Assembly: GCA_922989275.2 (NCBI GenBank)
Contig: OV277859.1
Span: 90,268,198-90,332,197, forward strand
Source: Gari tellinella
Taxonomy: Eukaryota > Mollusca > Bivalvia > Cardiida > Psammobiidae
DNA: 64,000 bases
Reading direction: 5' to 3'
Shown here: piece after piece, positions 63,118 through 64,000 of the stretch
Position numbering within the stretch: the first letter of the stretch is position 1
Layout: each line of letters opens with the position of its first letter
Translations under genes and position numbers: made by a program
The notes under the pieces: generated by a model
Told to the model about the DNA's origin: nothing
The model's database searches: none
Seen by the model: the letters and a program-made list of their open reading frames with translations, nothing else

Positions 63118-63170
63118 GTAGGTCGAAGTTGTACAGCTCAATAGTTTAACCCATTTAAGCCTAGTGTCAA

Positions 63171-63410
63171 TTAACTCTTTGAACCCTAGTCCCGCATATA
63201 GGCATGCTTTTCAAACAGTGTACATGTGAATAGTACACTTGTCCTATGCAAACAGTGAAGACCCTGATCAGAGGGCTCCGAAAGGAGCCCTCTGATCAGG
63301 GTCTTCACTGTTTGTCACAATGCCAAACATTCACAAAAACAACCCTTAAAAGTCAGAAATGGACTAGACTAAAATGGAAACTGGAATTGTCCATTTAAAG
63401 TTTCAGGGAG
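63171..63410. mobile_element. Shell B element, right end truncated
   Basis: TTAACTCTTTGAACCCTAGT on the left. The core at 63249-63314 is a near-perfect palindrome (CAAACAGTGAAGACCCTGAT ... ATCAGGGTCTTCACTGTTTG). It matches 10316-10566 until GTTTCAGGGAG at 63410, where similarity stops about 13 bp short of the usual end. Confidence 0.85.
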
Positions 63411-63692
63411 CGTCTCACCTCGGTCTACACATTATGTTATTATACAGTACACTATATGAAATATTCTGCTGTATGGAAAAAACAGTTCAATGTCCATAGA
63501 TCACCATTCACGTTGAATCTTTAATGAAATATTCTAGTAAAGACACAGGTACAGTTGATTGCAATATCCAGGCATAAATGGGTTAAATTAGCGTTTTAGA
63601 GAACGGGATTCTTTGATACCCTCGTCCTGAATTGAAGTACAGCAGAGATGACGTTATGCTGCCCATTAAAACACATCTGCCTTTACGCTATT
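63411..63692. other. Intron stretch, nothing recognised
   Basis: No coding segment or element end could be matched. Confidence 0.45.
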
Positions 63693-63970
63693 TACAGTGC
63701 TCCCTCTCTAGAACGACACCCAATGGGAGACAAAGAGTGTGTGCGTTGTTGGGAGGGAGTCGTTGTAGGAAGGGGAATCACTTACATTTGCAAACAGCTT
63801 GAATCCAGATCAGACGCCGCATAACGCAGCGTCTGATCTGAATTCAATCTGTTTGCCACTCTTCATTATGTTTCTTCTATCTAAATGTCCAATATGTAAC
63901 TTTGAGATAAAACTGCAAACGATAATTTTATGGAGACGATAATGCAGCATAGCAGTGAAGGAGTAAGACA
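63693..63970. mobile_element. Shell D element, cut by next element or window
   Basis: TACAGTGCTCCCTCTCTAGA on the left. The core at about 63789-63853 is CAAACAGCTTGAATCCAGAT ... GAATTCAATCTGTTTG. The usual right end is not reached before a shell C end begins. Confidence 0.75.
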
Positions 63971-64000
63971 TACAGTGGAGAATCTGTTATTCTTTCCCAA
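63971..64000. mobile_element. Shell C element, left end only
   Basis: TACAGTGGAGAATCTGTTAT then TCTTTCCCAA, running off the window. It appears inserted in the shell D element. Confidence 0.75.

Overview
The window is animal nuclear DNA. It is AT-rich, has multi-exon structure with GT-AG introns, and holds almost no long ORFs. The tRNA-derived SINE, the TTAA-flanked and TA-flanked miniature elements, the AGGTCA-rich tandem repeats and the long introns suggest a marine lophotrochozoan, most likely a bivalve mollusc. I cannot name the species.

One host gene runs on the + strand through most of the window. I could place 14 exons (11103-63117). They join in one open frame of 757 codons, and every splice phase agrees. 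Both gene ends lie outside the window. In order the exons encode: a beta-sandwich resembling lytic polysaccharide monooxygenase / chitin-binding type 4 proteins; a short 4-Cys EGF-like motif; a canonical 6-Cys EGF domain; the first half of a DOMON domain (A); a Gly-Glu linker; a complete second DOMON domain (B); a Ser/Glu/Thr/Pro linker; the second half of DOMON A; and the start of a third DOMON domain (C). The product is probably a large secreted or surface glycan-/haem-type binding protein. The apparent nesting of one DOMON inside another is its most unusual feature.

The remaining sequence (about 95%) is intron and flank packed with mobile DNA. Most are 200-380 bp elements built alike: outer inverted termini (the 'shell') around a 50-70 bp, often perfect, central palindrome (the 'core'). 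I use letters for shells. A: TTAACCCTTTCACTGCC ends with CAAACAGTTTGGATCC core. B: TTAACTCTTTGAACCC ends with CAAACAGTGAAGACC core. C: TACAGTGGAGAA ends with CAAACAGTTTGGAGCC core. D: TACAGTGCTCCCTCTC ends with a GAATCCAGATC core. E: TTAACCCATTACCCCATA ends with a TTAAAGCAGGTTGAAAG core. F: TACAGTAAAACCTCTC ends with a TTAAAGCAAGGTGACAG core. G: GGGGCCCGTTTCATAAAAC ends with a GGAATCGTCTTTTC core. H: CAGGGCTGCCAT ends with an E-type core. I: CCTCTAAACCGGAC ends. J: TACAGTCGAACTTCGATAT ends with a CGTGGCTCAGCCACG core. K: AGGGCTCCAGATAAG ends.

Larger or nested elements include a 4.37 kb inverted-repeat element with 21-bp 'TTGAAAATTCAAG' arrays (41939-46310), a 930 bp mariner-like element (50451-51380), three TTAA-flanked elements carrying a tRNA-like segment, a SINE at 33388, and a roughly 6 kb Foldback-like element (55755-61788). 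The arms of that last element are degenerate ~21-bp repeats. A 5'-truncated LINE with a 1,044-codon open frame on the minus strand sits in one arm.
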